A stretch of 64,000 nt of DNA from Diplonema japonicum (taxonomy: Eukaryota > Euglenozoa > Diplonemea > Diplonemida > Diplonemidae), in contig OZ025720.1 in NCBI GenBank assembly GCA_964019335.1, forward strand, positions 291,001 through 355,000, written 5' to 3'. Below are positions 19,856 through 28,865 of the stretch, in pieces. How positions within the stretch are numbered: position 1 is the first letter of the stretch; every line of letters begins with the position of its first letter. Under the pieces are notes generated by a model. The model had not been told where the DNA came from, did no database searches, and was given only the letters and a program-made list of their open reading frames with translations. The position numbers were made by a program, and so were the translations under genes.

Positions 19856-19909
<54 letters not shown>

Positions 19910-21678
19910 CTCTGCCCCAAAGAAAAAAACCAAACCTGCTCCGCCTCTGTTTCAAGCCCCAGTTGATCTTCATCAACACCGTCCACCTCGTCCTCCAGGA
20001 TGTCATCACCATGGTAGTCAATCACATCCTCACCGGACACCGTGATGAAGTCGTACCCTTTTTCGACCAAGAATTTTTGTCGTTTCGCACCAAAGTGAAC
20101 TTCATCTGAGTCCAGTGTCAACAGGGTGTAGAAGAAAGCGTCTGGTGAATCCTTTGGCGCGTCAGCATTGCGTTTCTTCGGTCGGGATACCCTGCCGAAT
20201 CGCTGGGTTTCTTGACATCTGGAGCCGAAATGAGCTCCCACCTCAATGATGACATTCGCTTCGGGGAGGTCGATTGAAGTATCACCAATCCTTGAGAAGA
20301 GGATGGTGGTCCCAACCTGCGAAAAGCGAAAACTGTTTAAAATTTCAATTTTTAAATTATCCTTGGTCGACCCCATTATCGCAGGCCGATCGAATGCGGT
20401 GGACATGTACTCCAGCACGAAAATAGAGTCGCAGAAAATTAACACCTTGTCGCCTTGACTCTCATGGAACTTCATGAGAGCCTCGCAACATCGCAGCTTA
20501 CCCGGATTGCACGTTGCGATCAATTCCCGTTTCTGCGAGGACCCCTTGAACGGTTTTTTTTTGAGCTCTTCGTAATGTTCCTTGAACAGTTCATTGAAAG
20601 CACAGCGGACTTCAACGCACCCGACCGAAGCGAGAAATCCCGCCTTTGTCAGCCTCGCCCATGAACCCTCCTCGTAAAATGTAATGGGTGAAATGAGATA
20701 CGGAAGGTTCGCCAGCTTGTTGTCTTCTCTCAGCGGTGTTGCGGTCAACCCTATGATACATTTCGCATTGAACCGGCCCATTGCCTTTGTGAATGTTTGT
20801 GTTGGAACGACATGAACTTCGTCGAGGATGACGAGGCCCCATTTTTTTACTTCGATTTGAAGCCTGCCGAGGTTGGATTTATCCATAGTTCCCCTGTCGG
20901 TTCCAAGGATGCTGTAGGTCGTGAAAACACAGTTGTCATCTTTGGTGAACTTTGTTTTGAGCGAGAAGACACCTTGCGTGAAACCGTGGTTGATGTTGCA
21001 GAACTGACGAAGCGACGCTTGCCATTGCGCGACAGATGTTAAAGAATTGCATATGATAAGAGTTGACTTGTTTATCTTAGCAGCCAGCGCAAGGCCTGTT
21101 AATGTTTTCCCAGACCCACATGGGAGAACCACCATCCCGGAGCCAGCGTACCCGTTGCTGCATATACGTGACAGAACCTCTTTTTGATGGTCGAATAGAG
21201 TTACGTTCGTTTTCAGGGAGATGTTCAAAGCTGGTGTTTTTGTGTCGCCAGCTGGTGTGTACCATGTGTTGAATGGTGCTTTTAAAGCAAGCTGTTTTGC
21301 TCTGTATTTCATGTAAAAGTCCGATTTGACCTTAACCGTTACAACACATGGAGGGGTGGGGGTGTCGATGCCTTCTTTTTCAGCAATCGCGACCACGAGC
21401 GGGTGCCATTCTTCTTCTGCTTCGTCTATTGCGTTTATCGATTTTAGGTATGAGAATATTTTGGCCAGTCCGGCTGGGTTTTTTGGTGATGCGGCTAGTT
21501 GGCATGTTCCCCCGGTGTGGATCACCGAGGGGTGCTCGTTGCACACCTTCAGAGGTGCGACATCTATTTCCTCCGTTTGCTTTGTTTTGCGCTTTTTAGC
21601 TGGGGGCATTGTCTCCTCCTCCTCTTCCTCCTCCTCTTCGTTGAAGAAATCTTCGAAATCGCTACATGTTTGTGGCAT
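19785..21678 (-). CDS. XPB/Rad25-type DNA helicase, one intron (603 aa)
   Basis: A superfamily 2 helicase of the XPB (ERCC3/Rad25) branch. Motifs: DHQKE Q-region, LPCGSGKT (185-192), DEVH box (286-289), GLTATPLRED (310-319) with the RED element typical of XPB, LIFCDS and the motif VI block QRFGRVSRPKK. XPB opens DNA in TFIIH-dependent transcription and nucleotide excision repair. Only about 155 residues precede the helicase, far fewer than in human XPB, and the start is acidic with a KKRKTK nuclear signal, so this may be a shorter XPB-related paralogue as known in trypanosomatids. The frame runs on into poly-Lys, which is intronic: splicing 19854-19935 joins EAEQ to a 22-residue end rich in Leu/Lys (KKLLEDLLAF...) with stop at 19785. 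Confidence 0.9.
19854..19935 (-). other. 82-nt intron in the XPB-type gene
   Basis: Sense strand CAG/GTTTGG ... AACAG/AAAAAATTG. It is mostly one A run of about 45. The reading frame is preserved across the junction and ends in a natural stop. Confidence 0.7.
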
Positions 21679-21803
21679 TTATTTCACCCCCTGAATTTGA
21701 TTTTTGATGGAATACAAAAATGAAAAAAAAATAATTAATAACACTATTTGTTGATGAAGTAAACACTTTTTTGGGAGAATCTAATAGGGGGGGGGAGGGG
21801 GTT

Positions 21804-22458
21804 CTACTTTTTGCTCTTCTTCTTTTTCTTCTTTTTTGGTGTTTCGTCTGCGGGGGGTGCGGATTCAGCCTCGGCCTCGGCCTCGGCCTTTGTTCGTTTC
21901 CCGCCCGATTTTTGCTTTTTCGCCGGTTTCGCAGGGGGTGGCGTGCTGCTGAGCTCCTGCATGGCCTTCTTAATCGCTTCTTCGTTGTCGTCCTCGTCAG
22001 CATCTGCCCAATCACCATCGTCTTCGTCATCACTTTCTTCTCCTATTTTTTTTTTTTTTTTTTTTTTAAACAATACCAAACTCATCCATGGCAGCCCCTT
22101 CTGTGAAGTACAGTTCGGTGTCCATCTCGAAGTATCCGGTGAGGTGGGTCACCTTGTCGCCTTCCTTGATGTTGAATGCTACCTTTTGCCCGTGGCCGAA
22201 CAACAGGTCCAGCGTCACCATGGGGTGGCCTGTAGATTTTCTTTTCTTTTTTTTTTTTTTTTTTTTTTTTGCGCGTTTCATACCCTTGTGCAGCATTGCA
22301 ATTATGTGCTCCTTTTCCTCAATGGTCACCGCGATGGAGACACCGCCGTCTTGCTTCATAACGTCCATGCAAGCCGCCGTGAGGTGCAGCCTCTTCCCTT
22401 TTGGGATCTGCACATCGTACGCAACACCGGGCTTCACCTTGAGCCCAAAGAAACTCAT
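21804..22458 (-). CDS. nucleoplasmin-like nuclear protein, two introns (188 aa)
   Basis: Residues 1 to about 108 form a nucleoplasmin-like (NPL) domain starting MSFFGLKVKPG and carrying GKRLHLTAACMD and VTLDLLFGHGQKVAF, as at the N terminus of FK506-binding nuclear proteins and plant HD2-type proteins. An acidic tract follows (EESDDEDDGDWADADEDD), then a proline/alanine region and a lysine-rich tail. NPL proteins are histone chaperones of chromatin and nucleolus. The FKBP rotamase domain of the Fpr3/4 class is absent. Two introns were placed: 22230-22283 (54 nt) and 22043-22076 (34 nt); together they give a 567-nt CDS with continuous domain sequence. Without splicing the frame stops after EFGIV. 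Confidence 0.85.
22043..22076 (-). other. 34-nt intron in the nucleoplasmin-like gene
   Basis: Sense strand TTTG/GTATTGTTTAAAA...AATAG/GAGAAG. It consists almost entirely of an A22 run between the splice sites and contains an in-frame TAA. Confidence 0.7.
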
Positions 22459-22484
22459 TTTTTCTTCTTTTTTTTTCTCTCTCT

Positions 22485-22526
<42 letters not shown>

Positions 22527-22638
22527 AAAATAAAATTGAACAAAAACAAAAACAAAACAAAAAAAGGTGGTGTGGAAGGAAACTCCATCAACTAGAGGTT
22601 AGAAGTAGAACTGCTTTTTTTTTTTTTTTTTTCTCTCC

Positions 22639-23907
22639 TCAGTCATCGCTTTGCACAGCACCCCTCGCGTTCCATTTCAGTTTTGTCGTGATGCTCTCCA
22701 ACCAGTCCTTGTCGTTCTGCGTAGTTGTGAGAACGGGAAGGGGTTGGGGGGAACGGACAATGTCCACAGACTGCCCTGGAGCAAGAGATGCAAACGACCT
22801 CCCATCAGTCTGCACGTCGATAGTAAGCGGCCTCCCCCGCAAAGGCCGCGTCACCGTCAACCTTGCATGCTCATTAAGAACCAAAGGACGAAAACTGAGC
22901 GACGCCGGAGCTATGGGACTAACCATGATACACGGCACAGAGGGGGGTGCCACAGGACCGCCACATGACATGTTATACCCAGTAGATCCTGTCGCGGTGC
23001 TAACGATCAGCCCATCGCCTTCACACAATGTCACAAAATACCCATTAATCCAGATCTCCAGCTGAGCAATGACGGTGCCCCGCCCGATTATGGCTACCTC
23101 GTTCAACACATAATATTTTTTATCGGTCGAATTGGTAGTGCACTGCAGCCGTGTGCGGTATGTAGGTTCCATGCACGGAACCTGGGTCAGTGTTTCCCGC
23201 CATTTTGCGGTCGAAAAATTTGCGAGGAAGCCGAGGGAGCCCATGCTGAAAACGACGCAAGGTGGGAGTTCTTCCGTGTCGCTGCCGAGTAGACGGGAGA
23301 CGTGGAGCAGTGTCCCATCGCCTCCCACTGTTACAACTAGATCTAAATGGTTTTGAGAAGTTTGCGAAAACGCCCGAACATTGAGTCGGGACGGGAATTC
23401 AATTGGGTTCTCAACAAAAACCGTCACGTTGGCATTCCTGTACCACTCTGCTATGGTGATGGATATTGCAAGTGTTTTTGCAGACTGCCATTTCTTCACG
23501 ATAAAAACATTTTTAATCAGTCGCGGGATTACATGTGAGCGGGTTTCTTGCGCGGCAGGTCGCTGGGGCATTATGGAATTGGGTGCATTTAAACTCACGT
23601 AACCTTGTTCGTTTGTTTTTAAAATTGTGAGGATCAAGTTAATCACGCCTATAACCGGGGTGAAGCGAGACCCCACGCCACCCACAAGCACGGCCACCGT
23701 AGCAATGTCGAGAAATCGCGTTTTTCTTTTGAATTCTGCGAGGCCTAATATGCCTATAGATATGAGGGTGCCGGATATTTGTCTGCAAATGGAAATGGCC
23801 ACCTCCCTTCTATGATCTGTTTCCTGCTTTGTTCGGGCGAGTACGTTCCAAATGCAACCAGCTACTACTGCAATGCGGCAGTACACCCCCAACTCTTTTT
23901 CACGCAT
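22639..23907 (-). CDS. NAD kinase with hydrophobic N-terminal extension (422 aa)
   Basis: The C-terminal two thirds is an ATP-NAD kinase: GGDGT (195-199) binds the phosphate donor, NE(269-270)VAI and the glycine-rich GDGLIVSTATGSTGY (297-311) complete the active site. The enzyme phosphorylates NAD to NADP. The first 100 residues are unusual: hydrophobic stretches at about 10-25, 45-57, 69-80 and 84-97 separated by short basic turns suggest membrane insertion or an organelle-targeting leader. The start ATG 23905-23907 lies right after an A-rich leader. No intron is seen. The gene is co-directional with the nucleoplasmin-like gene downstream. Confidence 0.92.
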   Translation of the reverse strand: MREKELGVYCRIAVVAGCIWNVLARTKQETDHRREVAISICRQISGTLISIGILGLAEFKRKTRFLDIATVAVLVGGVGSRFTPVIGVINLILTILKTNEQGYVSLNAPNSIMPQRPAAQETRSHVIPRLIKNVFIVKKWQSAKTLAISITIAEWYRNANVTVFVENPIEFPSRLNVRAFSQTSQNHLDLVVTVGGDGTLLHVSRLLGSDTEELPPCVVFSMGSLGFLANFSTAKWRETLTQVPCMEPTYRTRLQCTTNSTDKKYYVLNEVAIIGRGTVIAQLEIWINGYFVTLCEGDGLIVSTATGSTGYNMSCGGPVAPPSVPCIMVSPIAPASLSFRPLVLNEHARLTVTRPLRGRPLTIDVQTDGRSFASLAPGQSVDIVRSPQPLPVLTTTQNDKDWLESITTKLKWNARGAVQSDD

Positions 23908-24667
23908 TTTTTTTTTCCCCCTCTTCCTTCCCTTCTTTTTTTTTAATTTAAGATGGCAATGTGGTGTGGCAAAATGTTGGGGGGGGGGGTTTTTATAAAA
24001 TGAAAAAATCTCATGGTGAAAAGAAAAAAGAATATTTGGATGAGGGGGGGGGGGGACAAAAAAATGGGGGGGTTTTAATTTCTTTTTCTTCTTCCCCCCC
24101 TTTCCCCCCTTTTTTTTTCTTTTTGTAATAAAATAAAATAGTGAGTGTTGGCAAAAAAAAAGTTTTAATATTTACACCCTAGCCGTTAGTAGCTGTGTTC
24201 AGACTCCCCCCCCCCCCCCCCCCCCCTCCCGCAATTGGTCAAATAAAAGAAAAAAAAAAGAATCGGCAAGTGCTCTTTTTTTTTTGGTTGTGCACAGGAG
24301 TCTGAAGATATATATATATATATATATATTTTGTGTTCCGAATAGCACTGCCAACAATTCTTCCTTTTTTTTTTCTCTCTCATGAAACAGAGGAAAAAAG
24401 AAAAAAAAGAACTGGTTTTTCCGCAGAAGTATTACTTTAGTTTGATTGCCCCCCCCCCCCCCCCCCCCCCATTCAAAATCAACAGGGATAACTAGCACCA
24501 ACGACATTTATCGGAAAGTAAAAGGAAAAAAGAGAAAAAAGCGTAGGGGTAAAGCAGTGGTTTGGACTGTGAACTAAAATATATACTGCTAAAGGGGACG
24601 GGGGGGTTCCAGAAACCAGCCAAAAAATTCCCCGCCATTTGTTTTTTTTTTTTTGAATTTTTTTTTT
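23908..24667. other. spacer with extreme simple sequence
   Basis: No gene seen. Contains C runs of about 20 (24207-24227) and 22 (24449-24470), a G run near 23980 and a (TA)n tract at about 24309-24330. Confidence 0.55.
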
Positions 24668-25067
24668 TTAATTTCCGCCGAGGGTTTTCCCTTTTGCAGT
24701 AAGAACAGAGGGGGTCCGAAAAAAAAAAAAGAGAAAAAAAACAACAAGAACTATGGAACTACAGTAAAAAAGTTGTCTCGATTTTAGTGGTGCCATGCAG
24801 TATGTGACACAGCGGCCACCCTTGTGAAACTTCGCCCCGAAGCCTCCCAAGTCCCCGTCAGACCTGGTGAAGCCACCTCCTTGTTCGATGTAATGGGATA
24901 AGGGACTCTCCGTTGAGGGCGATGCTAACTGGCGCCACGCGTAGGGTGGGCTCTCCACCCCCGTCCAGGTTTCCCCACGTGTACGGCTTTAGAACGAGAG
25001 TTTCCCTTTCGCTTGTGTTTCTCCAAACCACAATTACCAGGAACCACCACAGGGAGGTTGGAAACAT
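24668..25067 (-). CDS. possible small split gene (GC-rich island), unknown
   Basis: Between about 24760 and 25067 the DNA is GC-balanced and free of homopolymers, unlike its surroundings, which suggests coding. One frame starts at ATG 25065-25067 (MFPTSLWWFLVIVVWRN..., 69 residues, a signal-anchor-like start). An overlapping frame continues (GGGFTRSDGDLGGFGAKFH... VTYCMAPLKSR) to 24668. Neither alone is convincing; a frameshift or intron between them would give one protein of about 100 residues. A GT donor occurs at the end of the first frame (CACCAG/GTCTGA). Not recognised. Confidence 0.3.
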
Positions 25068-26077
25068 TGGTCCCCCTAAAAAAAAAAAAAAAGAAGAAAA
25101 GAAGAAAAAAAGAAAAAAAAAAGGAAGAAGAAAAAATTTTTAAAAAAATCTTTTTTTTTTTTTGCATTGCTTGCATTCCTCGTAGGGCTCGTAGGGCGAA
25201 CTATTCTTTTCTTTATTCCTTCTCTCTCTCCCCCTCTCTTTTTTTCCTTTTTGCAGACCAACATTGGGTGGGAAATCCGGGGGGGGGGGGTGAAAATATT
25301 ATTACAGTTTGAAATTGAAAAATCTTTGCGCCCAATGTTTATAATATTCTCTCTTTTTTTTTTTTTTTTTACCAGTACCAAAAGATAACAGTCATCCCTC
25401 ACCCCGTAACCCATTTAACTTTTTTTTTCCTCTTTTTTTTCTTCTTCCTTTTTCGTAATTTCTTCTTTTTAGTTCTTTAGAACCGAAAAAAAAAAAAAAA
25501 AAAGATGGGGAGAGGACGCCCCGTACACGCAAGTAGGAATATCATGAAGAATTTCTTTTTCTGTCATATCAAAAAAAAAAAAACTTTTTTCTTTTTTTTC
25601 TTCTTCTTCACCCCCTTCACCTTCGGGGTTGCTAAATATATTTTCAATATATCAATGGGTAAGGATTCTCATGACCAAAAAGGTTCAAGGGATTTGGCAC
25701 TGTTTTGAGAAGTTTGCCCTGACAAAATATATTTCTTTTTGGAAACAGTGTGTGTGTTTTCCCCCCCTTTTTTCTTCTTTCATCATCCATATCCTCACAG
25801 TTTTCTCGTTTCCGCAATGTTCCTTCCTGTCATAGGGTGGGGTGTCGCAAAAAAAAAAAAAAAAGGAATCCTTTCTTCCCCAGCAGAAAATGGGGAGAAA
25901 AAAAAGGGGGGGGGGGGAAACAACGGCCTTCAGGGATAAGGGTGGGTGTAGGAAACTATGAGATTTCTTTTTCTTTGGGGGGGTGCTTTCTTCTTTTCTT
26001 TCTTTTTTTTTTTGTTTGGAACAATTTTTTTTTTTTTAAAGTTAAAGTGTGGTGTGTGTGCTCCCTAACTAGGAAGG

Positions 26078-26111
<34 letters not shown>

Positions 26112-26247
26112 AAATTCCCAAGAAAAGAGGGAAATCGCAAACGTGTTCTTCTTCTTCTTCTTCTTTTTTTTTCCTTTGCCTCATATCGAAAGTGCAGCAA
26201 AGCCTAAGAGGGTTCCAGGAGGATTCAAAAAAAAAAGGGGGCCTGAA

Positions 26248-26280
<33 letters not shown>

Positions 26281-26325
26281 ACGCTTTAAGAACTACTTAC
26301 ATTTGGAGACATGCTCTTTTATTTT
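25068..26325. other. spacer, no gene seen
   Basis: About 1.25 kb rich in A and T runs. Frames are poly-K and poly-F artefacts. Nothing else is supported. Confidence 0.5.
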
Positions 26326-26347
26326 TTTATTTCACTCTTCGTCATTT
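26326..26347. repeat. 22-bp inverted copy of the recombinase element 3' region
   Basis: Bases 26326-26347 are the exact reverse complement of 27869-27890 (AAATGACGAAGAGTGAAAT...). The downstream copy lies just after the recombinase stop. A further ACTCACT match follows at 26353-26359. It is either a terminal inverted repeat or a relic of a second copy in opposite orientation. Confidence 0.7.
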
Positions 26348-26367
26348 TCTTCACTCACTAGGGGCCT

Positions 26368-26477
26368 CATTATTTAACGCGAAATCGCCATTATTTAACG
26401 CGAAATCGCCATTATTTAACGCGAAATCGCCATTATTTAACTAGTTAAATAATGAGATTTTGCAGTTAAATAATGGC
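26368..26477. repeat. inverted array of 21-bp recombinase-site-like units
   Basis: Three identical 21-bp units start at 26368, 26389 and 26410 (CATTATTTAACGCGAAATCG + C). A fourth half-unit enters a perfect 24-bp palindrome at 26431-26454 centred on AACTAGTT. The same half-site then recurs in reverse at 26465-26477. The layout resembles a multi-site recombinase binding region. Confidence 0.8.
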
Positions 26478-26718
26478 CATTCAGAGTGAAAAAATGGGTC
26501 TCGTCGTGAAAAAAATGTACCCACCCCCTTGAAAAACTTTTTTGGGGTGGGGGTATTTTGACTATTTTTGGCCATCTGAGGCCATTCCAGCCCTTAAAAG
26601 TGGGAATAAGCGCTTTACTTCCCCTTTAAATGCCATAGCGAAATTGCCACCCCCATATCACCTTAGGGAAATTTCAGCAAAAAAACCACCTAACAGCACT
26701 ACAAATCGCATCGCAATC

Positions 26719-27855
26719 ATGCCAAAAGTTAAAAAGTGTTCGAACTGGGAAGAAAAACTCCCCAGGAAGTCAGCTGAGATTTACAAAACAGCATGGGAAA
26801 ACTTCTGGTCCAAGCATACGAAGCCGAAAGAAGCTGATGCCATCTCCTATCTTAAGCAGAAACTTGCTGATGGGTACAGCTGTGGCACCGCGTGGACGCT
26901 GTATAGCCAAATCCGGGCTGTCTTCGTTGCAATTTATGGGGCTGATGAAAAGGAGTGGAAAGAGCTCAAACTCTTTTTGAAGAGGTCGGAATCCTCCACG
27001 ACCCGGGTTGTCAAAAAAGCTGAGGTATTCAACATGGAGGACCTCTCTACGTTGCTCACCCTCGAATGCCCTGAGCATATGAAGGCCAACGTTTTTACCG
27101 TGAACAGAGCAATGTTTGTTTGTGGTTATTACGGGGGGTTGAGGGGGGAAGAGCTGTACGAGCTAGAGTACTCTAAGGTGTCGCAAGACGACTACGGCTT
27201 CTGGTTCTGCTTCCAGCGCAAGAAACAGCGTGGACCTCCGGAGCTTTCGACCTTTTTAGTGCCGAAGGGACTCGCAGCCGATGTTTTCAACATCTATTTT
27301 TCCTCTGTTGACGACAAGAAACCGTTCCTTTGGAGGGCAGCCCATACACAGAACGGGTCGAAGGGGTTTGTTGCGTCCAGGTTAGGGATCAACACCGTGA
27401 GGAACGTCACCAAAGTAGTGGCCAGCCTGCTAGGCAAGAGCTGCCCGTCGAAGTACACTTCGCATTCGATGAGGAGGAGTGCCGCTACAGCTGCTTGTGA
27501 AGGGGGCGCCGACATAGCAACGCTGATGAAATTTTTTAGCTGGAACTCGGTTTCAGTACCCCAGGGCTACATCGACAAAAGCAAAAAGCTGATTAGGACT
27601 GTGTCGCAGCAGCTGAACATTCCTTGCCTGCCCTCACAACAGCAGCCTGGAAATCCTGCCTTGGTTCCCAACACACAACAGCCTGGACTGCCACAGCCCG
27701 CCCCCAACAGTGTCCAACCGGGTCAAACTATCTATTTCTCAAATATTAGCGACTACGTCACAATCAATATCAACAATAACCAAATGCCTGTCCCCCCCCA
27801 AAAAAAAGTTGACCCGTGTGAGGAAAGCAGCGGTGAAAGCAGTGAGAGTGAGTGA
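26719..27855 (+). CDS. tyrosine recombinase (378 aa)
   Basis: Start ATG 26719 follows AACAG, a plausible trans-splice acceptor; the open frame upstream to 26542 is not recombinase-like. Residues 1-100 resemble a helical core-binding/SAM-like domain, and 105-295 the catalytic domain. Catalytic residues visible: R142 in GGLRGEEL, H249-x-x-R252 in HSMRRSAAT, W275 in FFSWNS and the nucleophile Y284 in GYIDKS. The beta-hairpin lysine is not certain. The tail (305-378) is Pro/Gln- and Ser/Glu-rich and low-complexity. Such enzymes cut and rejoin DNA through a 3'-phosphotyrosine link. The full catalytic set and clean frame suggest activity. The stop lies in a GTGAGA/GTGA repeat; another frame there would read on to a slightly longer acidic end (SDSNDEE). 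Confidence 0.85.
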   Translation: MPKVKKCSNWEEKLPRKSAEIYKTAWENFWSKHTKPKEADAISYLKQKLADGYSCGTAWTLYSQIRAVFVAIYGADEKEWKELKLFLKRSESSTTRVVKKAEVFNMEDLSTLLTLECPEHMKANVFTVNRAMFVCGYYGGLRGEELYELEYSKVSQDDYGFWFCFQRKKQRGPPELSTFLVPKGLAADVFNIYFSSVDDKKPFLWRAAHTQNGSKGFVASRLGINTVRNVTKVVASLLGKSCPSKYTSHSMRRSAATAACEGGADIATLMKFFSWNSVSVPQGYIDKSKKLIRTVSQQLNIPCLPSQQQPGNPALVPNTQQPGLPQPAPNSVQPGQTIYFSNISDYVTININNNQMPVPPQKKVDPCEESSGESSESE

Positions 27856-28126
27856 GAGTGAGTGACTCAAATGACGAAGAGTGAAATAAAACGACTTACT
27901 TGCGGGCCCTCGTGCAAAAAATTCGGGAACTCGAGTTAAATTATGACTCATTATTTGTTGGCAATAAATAGTTATTTTTTAATTTCCTCCTTTTTTTTTT
28001 GTTCCCCTTTTTTTTTTCCTTCCCAGACCTACGTATTTTAATATACAAAAAAAAGGGGGGTAGCACAAACTGCTTTTTATACACTCCCCCCCCCCCCCCC
28101 CCCGAGAAGCAAAAATCTTTTTTTTT

Positions 28127-28705
28127 TTAATCACCGCTTTGTTGAATAACAGACTGCCTCCGCCCGCTTGACATCCTCGCTGCGTCGATCCCTTGTTCTC
28201 TTGCTTCTTGTCTGATTGCTTTTTCCTTACGCGCCCATCTGAGTAAAAAAAAAAAAAAAAAAAATTATGACGAATGATGTGAGGATTCCCTCCTCCAGTT
28301 GCTTAAAGTAAATGACCGGGGGAGAGGGGGTAAGCTCATACTCAAGTAACAAGTTTACCTTGGCATCCCCCTCAGGGTGTGAACCAAGGAGGTACACCAG
28401 CATATCTTCCATGAGTTGCTGCAACCCTTTTTCCTTGATGTACCCTTCATTTTCCTTTACCACCTTATCTATGGCCGAGGCCACGATGCTGGAGGCATCA
28501 GGATCTGAGGTCTGGGTCGTGGTATTGGGAAGTTGCTCGGGCTTTGGAGGGTTTTTTTTTTTGCCGTAAAAAAAAAAAAAAAAAAAAAAAAAAGGGGAAA
28601 AAAAAAAAGAAAAAAAAAGAGAGAGACTGGTTTACAGCCAGAGACCCCCCCCCCCCCATGGGAAACCCGTTCGGAAAGGGGAAATTTTCTTTTTGACACC
28701 CCACC

Positions 28706-28737
<32 letters not shown>

Positions 28738-28831
28738 CAAATACCTCAGCCTGAGCTGGCAACTGCCGGCGTTTCAACTTGGCACCCATTGGCGAGGCCG
28801 CAAATTCCGCATCGTCAGCTACGCCATCCAT
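28127..28831 (-). CDS. RIIa/DPY-30-like dimerisation-motif protein, two introns (151 aa)
   Basis: Three exons were placed: 28745-28831 (MDGVADDAEF... to AQAE), 28272-28541 (PEQLPNTTTQ... to LTSF) and 28127-28225 (EKAIRQEARE... to QQSGD). The introns are 28542-28744 (203 nt, ending CCAAAG) and 28226-28271 (46 nt, ending CGTAAG). All junctions fall on codon boundaries. The central segment YIKEKGLQQLMEDMLVYLLG followed by SHPEGD resembles the RIIa/DPY-30 helix-turn-helix dimerisation motif found in protein kinase A regulators and in flagellar radial-spoke proteins. The C terminus is a basic helix. A flagellar or A-kinase-anchor role is inferred only from the motif. Confidence 0.68.
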
Positions 28832-28865
28832 TTCTATAGTATTTTTATTTTTTTTTTTTTAAATT

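Larger units (their letters stand above)
26366..27956 (+). mobile_element. tyrosine-recombinase (Crypton-like) mobile element
   Basis: The stretch is bounded by a 10-base direct repeat CTCATTATTT at 26366-26375 and 27947-27956. It holds a tyrosine recombinase gene on the plus strand, opposite to every other gene here. Its left end carries an inverted array of 21-bp units built on CATTATTTAAC. Its right end has the same half-site as an imperfect palindrome (about 27935-27960, GTTAAATTATGA/TCATTATTTG). Eukaryotic elements that encode only a tyrosine recombinase and end in short direct repeats are Cryptons; assignment here is by architecture and the exact borders are inferred. Confidence 0.62.

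Noticed and set aside
19861-19906. Long A/T tracts next to genes as poly(A) tails of retrogenes
   Set aside because: Tracts occur at introns, leaders and spacers alike, on either strand, and the genes beside them contain introns.
28227-28484. 85-aa frame starting at GTG as a complete gene
   Set aside because: It is the middle exon of a three-exon gene; splicing at 28542-28744 and 28226-28271 gives a continuous protein from a proper ATG.
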